DNA from: Sphingomonas chungangi
GTDB lineage: Bacteria; Pseudomonadota; Alphaproteobacteria; Sphingomonadales; Sphingomonadaceae
DNA length: 64,000 nucleotides
Assembly (NCBI RefSeq): GCF_013778325.1
Contig: NZ_JACEIB010000027.1
Span: 372,001 to 436,000 of the forward strand
Direction of reading: 5' to 3'
In this document: piece by piece, positions 52,738 through 64,000 of the stretch
Layout of the letters: each line of letters begins with the position of its first letter
Numbering within the stretch: position 1 is the first letter of the stretch
Notes under the pieces: model-generated
Databases searched by the model: none
Told to the model about the DNA's origin: nothing
What the model saw: the letters and a program-made list of their open reading frames with translations, nothing else
Position numbers and translations under genes: made by a program

Positions 52738-55700
52738 TCACCCCACCAGCGCGAGGCGCGGCGCCTCGATCGGGCCAAGACGAGCCGAGCCGATCCCGGG
52801 TAGCTTCTCGATCCGCGCAACCAGCTCGGCATCGAAATTGTAACCGCGCCCGGCGAGCAGATGCGCGCGGAGGCCATCGGGCATCTTCGCGGACAGATGC
52901 AGCTCGCCGCGCCCGCCGCACTTGTCGGACAGGATGGCGGCCAGCGCCTCGGCCGCCTCGGGCACGTCAACGACGACGTCCAGCCTCAGCCGCGTCGTGG
53001 CCATCGACATGCCGTCGAAGGGCCGGATGCCACGGATCGTGACGCGCGGCGTCTCGTCGCCCTCGCGCCGGTCCAGCTCCACGGCAAGCAGGCCGCAGCC
53101 GCCGGCCTTGGCGGTCTCCTCGATCCGCGCGGACACGTCGTCGTCAAAACAACTTGCCATGAACTGGCCCGAGGCATCGGAGCAGCTGGCGAACAGATAG
53201 CGCCGCCCGCTCTTCGCCGCCGTGCGCCAGCGCGCATCCTCGACCAGCACGGCCATCGCGACGGTCGGCGCCGGCTGGCGGCGGCCGCGCTCGTCGGGCG
53301 GCGGGGCAACGGGCGTCGGCAGCGCGCACCACTCGGCGAAGCTGCGCGCGCCGTGCGCTTGCGCCAAATGGCGGTAGCGATCGGTCGGGTGCGAGGAGAA
53401 ATAGAAGCCGAACGCATCCTTCTCCTGTGCCATGGTCTCGATCATCGACCAGTGCGCGCCGGCGGGCAGTCGGATCGGCGGCACTTCGATATCGTCGCCG
53501 CCGAACAGTCCGCCCTGCCCGCTGGTCCGCCCTTCGTGCGCGGCCTTGGCGTGGGCGAGGACGGTCTCGGCGCCACCATGGACGGTCGCGCGCTCCAGCC
53601 CGAGGCACTCGAACGCGCCGCCCGCCGCGAGGCTTTCCAACTGGCGCTGGTTGAGCATCCGGGGGTCGATCCGGTCGGCGAAATCCTCGATCGACCTAAA
53701 CGGGCCGCCGCGCACCCGCTCGGCGCACAGTTCCTCCATCGCCTTCTCGCCGACGCCCTTGAGCGCGCCCAGCGCGTAGCGGACCGATGGCCCTTCCGGC
53801 CCCTCCTCGACGCTGAACTCGGCCTCGCTGTGGTTGATCGAGGGCGGCAGGCCCGGCACATCCATGCGCCGCATGTCCTCGACGAAGATAGAGAGCTTGT
53901 CGGTCTGCGCCATGTCGAAGCACATCGAGGCGGCGAAGAACTCAGGCTTGTGGTGCGCCTTCATCCACGCGGTCTGGTAGGCGACGAGGGCGTAGGCGGC
54001 GGCGTGCGACTTGTTGAAGCCGTAGCCGGCGAACTTGTCGATCAAGTCGAACAGCTCGTTGGCCTTCTGCGCCGGGATGGCGTTCACCTCGGCGCAGCCC
54101 TTCACGAAGATCTCGCGCTGGGCGTCCATCTCCGCCTTGATCTTCTTGCCCATCGCGCGGCGCAGCATGTCGGCGCCGCCCAGCGTGTAGCCGGCGAGCA
54201 CCTGCGCCGCCTGCATCACCTGTTCCTGATAGACGAAGATGCCGTAGGTTTCGGAAAGGATGCCTTCGAGCAGGGCATGCGGATATTCGATCGGCTCGCG
54301 CCCGTTCTTGCGCGCGCCGAACATCGGGATATTGTCCATCGGGCCGGGCCGATAGAGCGAGACGAGCGCGATGATGTCCTCGAAGCAGGTCGGGCGGACG
54401 GCGGACAGCGTGCGGCGCATGCCTTCCGATTCCAGCTGGAACACGCCCACCGTGTTGCCGGACATCAGCAGCTCGAACACCGCCGGATCATCCCACGCCA
54501 GCTTGGCGAGATCGACCTCGATGCCGCGCTTCGCCAGCATCTGCACGGCCTTCTGCAGCACCGACAGCGTCTTGAGCCCGAGGAAGTCGAACTTCACCAG
54601 CCCCGCATCCTCGACATGCTTCATGTCGAACTGGGTGACCGGCATGTCCGATCGTGGATCGCGATAGAGCGGCACCAGCTGATCGAGCGGGCGGTCGCCG
54701 ATCACCACGCCGGCGGCGTGGGTGGAGGAGTGGCGCGGGAAGCCCTCCAACTGCTTGGCGAGATCGAGCAGCCGCTTCACCTCGGGCTCGCGTTCATATT
54801 CGTTCACCAGCTCGGCGACGCCGTTGAGCGAGCGTTCCAGCGTCCACGGATCGGTCGGGTGGTTGGGCACCAGCTTGGCGAGGCGATCGACCTGGCCGTA
54901 GCTCATCTGGAGCACGCGGCCGGTGTCCTTGAGCACGGCGCGCGCTTTCAGCCGCCCGAAAGTGATGATCTGCGCGACGTGATCGCGCCCGTATTTCTCC
55001 TGCACGTAGCGGATCACCTCGCCGCGCCGGGTTTCGCAGAAGTCGATGTCGAAATCCGGCATCGAGACGCGCTCGGGATTGAGGAAGCGCTCGAACAGCA
55101 GGCCGAGGCGCAACGGATCGAGATCGGTGATGGTCAGCGCCCAGGCGACCACCGATCCGGCACCGGAGCCGCGGCCCGGCCCGACCGGAATGTCGTGATC
55201 CTTCGCCCACTTGATGAAGTCGGCGACGATCAGGAAGTAGCCGGGGAAGCCCATGCCGACGATGATGTCGGTCTCGAAGGCGAGGCGCTCGAAATAGGTG
55301 GGGTATTTCGCCTCCACCTCGGCGTCGGAGGCGCTGGCCACCGCCTCGTCGGCGAAGCGCAGGCGGGCGAGCAGGCCGTTATAGGCATCTTGCCGCAGCA
55401 TCGCGGCCTCGCCCTCGCGATCGCCGGCGAGGCTGGGCAGGATCGGCTTGCGCTTGGGTGCGGCGAAGGCGGTGCGCTGGGCGACGACGACGGTGTTGAG
55501 AAGCGCCTCGGGCAAATCCTCGAACAGAGCGTCCATCGCGGCAGCCGGCTTGAGCCAGGTGTCGGGCGAGGAGCGGCGGCGATCGTCGCTGTCCACGTAG
55601 GCGGAGTCCGCGATGCAGAGCATGGCGTCGTGCGCTTCGTGGAAGCTCGCCTCGGTAAAACATGTTGGGTTGGTGGCGACCAGCGGCAGATCGCGGGCAT

Positions 55701-56289
55701 AAGCGAGATCGATCAACCGGGCCTCGGCCGCCTCCTCGATCGCATTGCCGCGCCGGGCGAGTTCGATGTAGAGGCGGTCGCCGAACAGTGTCTCCAGCCG
55801 CCCGGCGTAAAGCGCGGCGTGCATCTCCTGCCCTTCGGCGAGCAGGCGGGCGAGCGCGCCCTCGCCCGCGCCGGTCAGCGCGATCAGCCCGTCGGTGCGG
55901 CCCTCCAGCGCGTCGAGGCGGACATGGGCGTCCTCCTCGATCGGGCGATCGAGATGCGCGGCGGAGACCAGCGCGCAGAGATTGTCGTAGCCCGACGCGT
56001 CCTGCGCGTAGAGTGGCAACCAGTCGATGACGGGCGGCTTGCCCGGCTCGGCGCCGCCGCACTCCGCCGGCCGCGCGACAGCCAGCAGCGTGCCGACGAT
56101 CGGCTGCACGCCCTCGCCCTTCGCAGCAGCGCAGAAGGCCATGGCGGCGTAGAGCCCGTTGCGGTCGCAGATCGCGGCGGCGGGGAAACCCAGCTTCTTC
56201 GCCTGCTTGGCCAGCACCTTCGGATCGATCGCGCCCTCCAGCATGGTGTAGGCGGTGAAGACGCGCAGCGGGATGAAGGGGTTCGCCAT
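52738..56289 (-). CDS. dnaE: DNA polymerase III alpha subunit
   Basis: 1183 residues. PHP domain with FIPLRVFTAYTMLEGAI, polymerase Asp in MPDFDIDFCE, helix-hairpin, OB region and a clamp motif QGGLFGG near 940. First PHP His is Phe, so PHP nuclease activity is unlikely. Confidence 0.97.
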   Translation of the reverse strand: MANPFIPLRVFTAYTMLEGAIDPKVLAKQAKKLGFPAAAICDRNGLYAAMAFCAAAKGEGVQPIVGTLLAVARPAECGGAEPGKPPVIDWLPLYAQDASGYDNLCALVSAAHLDRPIEEDAHVRLDALEGRTDGLIALTGAGEGALARLLAEGQEMHAALYAGRLETLFGDRLYIELARRGNAIEEAAEARLIDLAYARDLPLVATNPTCFTEASFHEAHDAMLCIADSAYVDSDDRRRSSPDTWLKPAAAMDALFEDLPEALLNTVVVAQRTAFAAPKRKPILPSLAGDREGEAAMLRQDAYNGLLARLRFADEAVASASDAEVEAKYPTYFERLAFETDIIVGMGFPGYFLIVADFIKWAKDHDIPVGPGRGSGAGSVVAWALTITDLDPLRLGLLFERFLNPERVSMPDFDIDFCETRRGEVIRYVQEKYGRDHVAQIITFGRLKARAVLKDTGRVLQMSYGQVDRLAKLVPNHPTDPWTLERSLNGVAELVNEYEREPEVKRLLDLAKQLEGFPRHSSTHAAGVVIGDRPLDQLVPLYRDPRSDMPVTQFDMKHVEDAGLVKFDFLGLKTLSVLQKAVQMLAKRGIEVDLAKLAWDDPAVFELLMSGNTVGVFQLESEGMRRTLSAVRPTCFEDIIALVSLYRPGPMDNIPMFGARKNGREPIEYPHALLEGILSETYGIFVYQEQVMQAAQVLAGYTLGGADMLRRAMGKKIKAEMDAQREIFVKGCAEVNAIPAQKANELFDLIDKFAGYGFNKSHAAAYALVAYQTAWMKAHHKPEFFAASMCFDMAQTDKLSIFVEDMRRMDVPGLPPSINHSEAEFSVEEGPEGPSVRYALGALKGVGEKAMEELCAERVRGGPFRSIEDFADRIDPRMLNQRQLESLAAGGAFECLGLERATVHGGAETVLAHAKAAHEGRTSGQGGLFGGDDIEVPPIRLPAGAHWSMIETMAQEKDAFGFYFSSHPTDRYRHLAQAHGARSFAEWCALPTPVAPPPDERGRRQPAPTVAMAVLVEDARWRTAAKSGRRYLFASCSDASGQFMASCFDDDVSARIEETAKAGGCGLLAVELDRREGDETPRVTIRGIRPFDGMSMATTRLRLDVVVDVPEAAEALAAILSDKCGGRGELHLSAKMPDGLRAHLLAGRGYNFDAELVARIEKLPGIGSARLGPIEAPRLALVG

Positions 56290-56347
56290 CGTGGGACTAT
56301 GGGCGCCGCCCCGAGTCGGTTCAACCGCACCGCCCGCTTATCCACAG

Positions 56348-57754
56348 CTATGCGCCGGACAGGGCCGATCGTCGCATCGAATAGCCGAAATAGATCAGGC
56401 AGGCGGCGCCCAGCCAGACGGCGAAGAGCAGCCAGGTGTCGGCCGGCAGCCCGACGATCAGGTAGAGGCAGAACAGCACGCTCGCGATCGGCAGCGCGGG
56501 ATAGAGCGGCACGCGATAGCCGCGCGGCAGATCGGGCCGGGCGCGGCGCAGCAGGATGACGCCCAGCGATACGGTGGCGAAGGCGATCAGCGTCCCCATG
56601 CTGGTGAGGTTCACCAGCACGTCGAGCGGCACCAGCGCCGCCAGCAGCGCCACGCCGATCGCCACCACCCAGGTATTCTGGCGCGGCACCTGGCTCGCCG
56701 GATCGACCCGGCTGAAGAAGGCGGGCAGCAGTCCGTCGCGGCCCATCGCGTAAAGGATACGGGTCTGCCCGTAGAGCACCACCAAAGTCACGCTGAAGAT
56801 CGAGGCGATGGCGCCAAGCGACAGCAAAACCGCCGGCCACGCCGCGCCGGTGAGGTTGTGGAGGATCACGGCCAACCCCGCCTCCTGCCCGGCAAACGCG
56901 GTCCACGGCTGCGCGCCGACCGCGGCGATCGCGACGAGGATATAGGCGGCCGTCACGATCAGCAGCGACAGCACGATCGCCAGCGGCAGGGTGCGGCGCG
57001 GGTCCTTCACCTCCTCGCCCGCCGTCGAAACGGCGTCGATGCCAATATAGGAGAAGAAGATCGACGAGGCCGCCGATCCGATCCCGGCGATCCCCAGTGG
57101 CGCGAAAGGCTTGAAATTCGCCGCCTTCCCGTGCGCCAGCGCGATCACCACGAACAGCGCCAGCACCGCCAGCTTGGCGACGACCAGCACGGCGTTGGCG
57201 GTGGTCGATTCCTTCGCGCCGCGCAGCAGCAGGATCAGGCAGAGCGCGACCAGCAGCACCGCCGGCAGGTTGACGATGCCGCCATGGCCGGGCGGATTGG
57301 CGATGGCGTCGGGGATATGCCAACCCATCGTCACCGCGAACAGCTCGTTGAGGTACTGCCCCCAGCCGACCGCGATGGCCGAGGCCGACACGCCATATTC
57401 GAGGAGCAGGCAGGCGCCGATGAGGAAGGCCGCCAGCTCGCCCAGCGTCGCATAGGCGTAGGAATAGGACGAGCCCGCCGCCGGCACGCACGAAGCGAGC
57501 TCGGCGTAGCAGAGCGCGGTCAGCGCTGCAGTGATGCCTGCGATCACGAACGAGACGATCACCGCCGGCCCGGCTTCCGGCACGGCGGTGGTCAGCGCCA
57601 CGAAGATGCCTGTGCCGATCGTCGCGCCGACGCCCAGCATGGTGAGCTGGAATAGCCCGATGGTGCGCGCGAGATGACCGTGGCCGTCGTCCGCGCCGGC
57701 CTCGATGATCGGCTTGCAGCGCAGGATCGTGGCCAGCGCGCTCCGTCCGGTCAT
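56348..57754 (-). CDS. APC-family amino-acid permease
   Basis: 468 residues, 12 helices. Consensus GVGATIGTGIFVALT, YAELASCVPAAGSSYSYAYA. Substrate unknown; phhA lies next to it. ATG 57754. Confidence 0.92.
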   Translation of the reverse strand: MTGRSALATILRCKPIIEAGADDGHGHLARTIGLFQLTMLGVGATIGTGIFVALTTAVPEAGPAVIVSFVIAGITAALTALCYAELASCVPAAGSSYSYAYATLGELAAFLIGACLLLEYGVSASAIAVGWGQYLNELFAVTMGWHIPDAIANPPGHGGIVNLPAVLLVALCLILLLRGAKESTTANAVLVVAKLAVLALFVVIALAHGKAANFKPFAPLGIAGIGSAASSIFFSYIGIDAVSTAGEEVKDPRRTLPLAIVLSLLIVTAAYILVAIAAVGAQPWTAFAGQEAGLAVILHNLTGAAWPAVLLSLGAIASIFSVTLVVLYGQTRILYAMGRDGLLPAFFSRVDPASQVPRQNTWVVAIGVALLAALVPLDVLVNLTSMGTLIAFATVSLGVILLRRARPDLPRGYRVPLYPALPIASVLFCLYLIVGLPADTWLLFAVWLGAACLIYFGYSMRRSALSGA

Positions 57755-57822
57755 TCTCGCATCTCCGTGGCAGGGTCGCGGACTGTTAGGCGAGTTGGCC
57801 ACGGCTGGCCACCGCGACCGGC

Positions 57823-58692
57823 TCAGACCGCCCCGGCGCGCTCCGTCGCATAGGCCTGCGTGCCGCGCGTGATAATCTCGTCATCCGGGGCCAGATCGGC
57901 CGGGCCGAGATCGGGCTGCCCCGCAAGCCGTTCGTAGAGCGGCGCGAAGTCGGTCTCGATCGTCTGGCGCAGCAGGTCCTCGAAGCTGTCGATGACGAAA
58001 TAGACCTGCTGGTAATCGTCGATCCGGTAGCGGGTGCGCATCACCCGTTCCAGATCGAACCGGATACGGTTGGGACTCGGATCATCGAGCGCGAACACGC
58101 TCTCGCCGTGGCTGGAGACGATGCCCGATCCGAACAGCCTGATACCGTCACCCTCGCGGACCAGCCCGAATTCCACCGTGTACCAGTAGAGCCGCGCCAG
58201 CTTGTCGAGCGATCCGAAGCCCAGCGAGCGCAGCCCGCCCTGCCCGTATGCCTGCATGTAGTCGGCGAACACCGGGTCGGCGAGCATCGGCACGTGGCCG
58301 AACACGTCGTGGAAAACGTCCGGCTCCTGCAGGTAATCCAGCTGGTCTCGCCTGCGGATGAAGTTGCCCGCCACGAAGCGGCGGTTGGCGAGGTGATCGA
58401 AGAACACATCGTCCGGCACCAGCCCCGGCACCGCCACCACCTGCCAGCCGGTCGCCCGCATCAGGCGCTCGTTGAGCTCGTCATAGTTCGGGATGCCGGG
58501 GTTGGAGAGCCGCAGCACATCCAGCCCGCGCAGGAACGCCTCTGCCGCGCGATCCGGCAACTGCTTCGACTGGCGGGCGAAGAGAATGTCCCAGGTTTCG
58601 TGATCCTCGGCCGTGTAGGCGGCCCAGTCCTGGGGGATGGTCCAGTCCGGTGCGGCGCCCTGGGGCGGGGATTCTAGAACATGCTCTGCCAT
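57823..58692 (-). CDS. phhA: Phenylalanine 4-monooxygenase
   Basis: 289 residues, tetrahydropterin-dependent iron enzyme. Ligands His in PDVFHDVFGHVPML, Glu in YWYTVEFGLV. Makes tyrosine. Confidence 0.95.
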   Translation of the reverse strand: MAEHVLESPPQGAAPDWTIPQDWAAYTAEDHETWDILFARQSKQLPDRAAEAFLRGLDVLRLSNPGIPNYDELNERLMRATGWQVVAVPGLVPDDVFFDHLANRRFVAGNFIRRRDQLDYLQEPDVFHDVFGHVPMLADPVFADYMQAYGQGGLRSLGFGSLDKLARLYWYTVEFGLVREGDGIRLFGSGIVSSHGESVFALDDPSPNRIRFDLERVMRTRYRIDDYQQVYFVIDSFEDLLRQTIETDFAPLYERLAGQPDLGPADLAPDDEIITRGTQAYATERAGAV

Positions 58693-58723
58693 GCCTGGAA
58701 GGTAACATCTGAAACGGGTTTGG

Positions 58724-61952
<3,229 letters not shown>

Positions 61953-61970
61953 TCGTGTCTGCGAGCAGCC

Positions 61971-62702
61971 TTATTGCTGCTGCGGCGTCCCTTGCGGCGG
62001 GGTCGACTGGTCCATCGCGCCCGAGGGCAAGGCCGCCGGCGCCTGTGCGGCCGGGGCGGCAGCGGGCAACGGCGGGGGCGGCGTATCGACGTTGGGATCG
62101 TCGCCCATGATGGCGCGCACGATCCGCGTCGGATTGGCCGGCGGCTCGCCCTTCTGGATCGCATCGACATATTGCATGCCTGACACGACGCGGCCGAACA
62201 CCGTATAATGCAGGTCCAGCTTCAGGTTGGGCATGAACATGATGTAGAACTGGCTGTTGGCGCTGTTCGGATCGTTGGCGCGCGCCGCCGCCACCGCGCC
62301 GCGCACATGCGGCAGGTCGTTGAACTCGGCCGGGACATCCGGCAGCGTCGATCCGCCCTCGCCGGTGCCCTTGGGATCGCCGCCCTGCGCCATGAAGCCG
62401 CTGATCACGCGGTGAAACATCAGGCCGTTGTAGAAACCCTGCTGGGTCAGCGCCTTGATCCGCTCGACCATCTTGGGCGCCTTGTCCGGGCGGAGCTGGA
62501 TCACCACGCGGCCGCCGTCCGAGAGATCGAGATCCCAGGTGTTCGCGGGCGTGACCGGCGGCGGCAGGAAGGCGGTCAGGTTGGTCGCAGCGACCTGGTC
62601 GGCGGCGCGGATGCGCACCTTCTTGGCCTTGTGGTTCTTCGCGTCGGCCGCGCCGCTGAGCACCAGGGCGGTCGTGAGAATGAGGGCGGCAGCGATCTTC
62701 AT
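61971..62702 (-). CDS. Exported cyclophilin-type peptidyl-prolyl isomerase
   Basis: 243 residues with a signal peptide; FHRVISGFMAQGGDPKGTG. C-terminal 40 residues are Pro/Ala/Gln rich and look disordered. 18 bases before queA. Confidence 0.93.
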   Translation of the reverse strand: MKIAAALILTTALVLSGAADAKNHKAKKVRIRAADQVAATNLTAFLPPPVTPANTWDLDLSDGGRVVIQLRPDKAPKMVERIKALTQQGFYNGLMFHRVISGFMAQGGDPKGTGEGGSTLPDVPAEFNDLPHVRGAVAAARANDPNSANSQFYIMFMPNLKLDLHYTVFGRVVSGMQYVDAIQKGEPPANPTRIVRAIMGDDPNVDTPPPPLPAAAPAAQAPAALPSGAMDQSTPPQGTPQQQ

Positions 62703-62769
62703 GGGGTAGCCGGGCTCCGGGATGCGGCGGGGTTCATGACATGCACCTAGCTGATGCGGCGGCGCTTTC

Positions 62770-63300
62770 CTATCGCTGAACGCGAAGCGCTGGATCGCCC
62801 TTCACGCCGAGGCGCTGAACGCGTTCCGCCACCTCGGCGGCGACCGTTTCGGGGACGAAGGCATCGATGTCGCCCCCGTACATCGCGATCTCCTTGACGA
62901 GGCGTGAGGCGATCGGCTGCAGCGCGACGTCCGCCATCAGGAACACCGTCTCGATCTTGCGATCGAGCTGCTGGTTCATGCCGGCCATCTGATATTCGTA
63001 CTCGAAGTCCGCGACGGCGCGCAGGCCGCGCACGATCACCGAAGCGCCGCGCGAGCGGGCGAAGTGGATCAGCAGGCTGTCGAAGGACACCACTTCGATC
63101 TTCGCCTTGTCCAGCCCAGCCGTCTCGCGGCGGACCATGGCGAGGCGCTCGTCGAGCGTGAACATCGGCGATTTCGAGGGATTCGTGGTGACCCCGATCA
63201 CCAACTTGTCCACCAGCGCGGTGGCACGGCGGATGATGTCCATGTGGCCCAGCGTGACCGGATCGAACGTGCCCGGATAGATCCCGATGCGCTCGCTCAT
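62770..63300 (-). CDS. coaD: Phosphopantetheine adenylyltransferase
   Basis: 176 residues, coenzyme A synthesis. YPGTFDPVTLGH nucleotide loop; the usual ISS segment reads PIASRLVKEI. GGGGGG before ATG 63300. Confidence 0.95.
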   Translation of the reverse strand: MSERIGIYPGTFDPVTLGHMDIIRRATALVDKLVIGVTTNPSKSPMFTLDERLAMVRRETAGLDKAKIEVVSFDSLLIHFARSRGASVIVRGLRAVADFEYEYQMAGMNQQLDRKIETVFLMADVALQPIASRLVKEIAMYGGDIDAFVPETVAAEVAERVQRLGVKGDPALRVQR

Positions 63301-63311
63301 CGCTCCCCCCT

Positions 63312-64000
63312 TCAATGATCGCGTTCGACGACGTAGCGCGCGATCGCGCGCAGCAGATCGGCCTCCGCACCGAAGGACGAGAGATGGGCGATCGCCTGAT
63401 CGACCAGCATCGTCGCCTGGGTGCGTGCCCGCTCGATGCCGAGCAGCGATACGAAGGTCGCCTTGCCGGCATCGGCATCCTTGCCGGTCGCCTTGCCGAC
63501 CACCTCGGCATCACCCTCGACGTCGAGCAGATCGTCGGCGATCTGGAAGGCGAGGCCGATATCGCGGGCATAGGCGCGCAGGCCGCGGCGCCCTTCCGGC
63601 GGCACCCGGCCGAGGATCGCGCCGGCTTCCAGGCAGAAGCTGATCAGCGCGCCGGTCTTGAGCTGCTGAAGGCGCGTGGTGGTGGAAAGATCGAAGGTCG
63701 TCTCCTCCGCCACGAGGTCCATCATCTGGCCGCCCGCCATGCCCGCCGGGCCACTCGCCTTGGCCAGTTCCAACGCCAGTTCGGCGCGGACGAAGGGATC
63801 GGCATGGGTTTCGGGATCGGCGACGATCTCGAAGGCCAGCGCATGCAGCGCGTCGCCCGCCAGCACCGCGATCGCCTCGTCCCATTGCTTGTGGACGGTG
63901 GGCTTGCCGCGGCGAAGGTCGTCGTCGTCCATGCAGGGCATGTCGTCGTGGACGAGACTGTAAACGTGCAGCGCCTCGATCGCGAGGCCGGTGCGCAGCG
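63312..64000 (-). CDS. ispA: Polyprenyl synthetase (farnesyl diphosphate synthase), C-terminal part
   Basis: Makes C15 isoprenoid precursor. The N-terminus is beyond the window. DDMPCMDDDD (first Asp motif) at the edge and FQIADDLLD (second). 11 bases before coaD. Confidence 0.93.
   Translation of the reverse strand, partial: LRTGLAIEALHVYSLVHDDMPCMDDDDLRRGKPTVHKQWDEAIAVLAGDALHALAFEIVADPETHADPFVRAELALELAKASGPAGMAGGQMMDLVAEETTFDLSTTTRLQQLKTGALISFCLEAGAILGRVPPEGRRGLRAYARDIGLAFQIADDLLDVEGDAEVVGKATGKDADAGKATFVSLLGIERARTQATMLVDQAIAHLSSFGAEADLLRAIARYVVERDH

Noticed and set aside
52861-56559. A 1232-residue plus-strand open frame opposite dnaE
   Set aside because: Shadow of dnaE with His/Arg/Asp-rich composition and no motifs.

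Overview
The window is ordinary, gene-dense, high-GC chromosome from an alphaproteobacterium. Gene content and protein style point to the order Sphingomonadales, close to Sphingomonas. Supporting evidence: an alphaproteobacterial ChpT phosphotransferase; a 302-residue RpoH with the QKKLFFNLR box; a DHS-type homospermidine-synthase candidate beside an ornithine/lysine decarboxylase (homospermidine is the typical Sphingomonas polyamine); and dispersed hairpin repeats of a kind I associate with sphingomonads. No phage, transposase, integrase, CRISPR array or tRNA gene was recognised. The assignment is inference; no search was run.

Layout. 1-7.5 kb: translation and SRP genes (rpsP end, ffh), a GGDEF/EAL protein, then dapF-mtaB-ftsY-yciB with start/stop overlaps. 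7.5-9.2 kb: a DUF1521 (NopE1-like self-cleaving) protein and sodB. 9.4-13.5 kb: a phage-shock (Psp) locus, with pspF divergent from a sigma-54 promoter that precedes a 39-residue peptide, pspA, pspB, pspC and four further small proteins with related architecture. 13.5-16.6 kb: sufE, a secreted SecD-like protein, a 2Fe-2S protein, a DnaJ-like protein, a DUF1275 protein and RNase P RNA. 16.6-23.4 kb: an amidase, cheR-cheB-cheY-cheW-cheA and chpT. 23.5-30 kb: an RluD-type synthase, rpoH, a PilZ protein, mtgA, a methyltransferase, ybaB-dnaX and the SRP RNA. 30-33.5 kb: ferredoxin, two tandem cysteine desulfurases and a hydrolase. 33.5-37.2 kb: a dehydratase, polyamine genes and an entericidin-like lipoprotein. 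37.2-46.1 kb: a long minus-strand series (RNA methyltransferase, NAD(P)HX repair, lipoprotein, formylglutamate hydrolase, enoyl-CoA hydratase, ispE, TPR protein, ETF-QO). 46.2-52 kb: UDG-like protein, lytic transglycosylase, moaB, methyltransferase, VOC and radical SAM proteins. 52-64 kb: dnaE, an amino-acid permease, phhA, ligA, queA, a cyclophilin, coaD and the start of an ispA-like gene.

All three core parts of the SRP pathway (Ffh, FtsY, 4.5S RNA) are present, and Ffh is adjacent to ribosomal protein S16. Many neighbouring genes overlap by 4 bases (ATGA, GTGA, TTGA), indicating tightly coupled operons. Two convergent gene pairs overlap at their stop codons.

The best candidate for something undescribed is the extended Psp locus. 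PspC and three of the following proteins share a C-terminal helical signature (leucine/acidic-rich segment ending in L-x-x-E-I-[DE]-x-L-R), and PspB and a fifth protein share part of it. This suggests a home-grown family of small membrane-anchored coiled-coil partners for PspA. Other notable items: a dispersed repeat inserted in frame inside mtaB; a DUF1521 protein downstream of two mutually exclusive hairpins; a CheA with an extra CheW-like domain and a decayed receiver; a dehydratase that seems to lack any standard start codon; and a 32-bp perfect hairpin between chpT and cheA.
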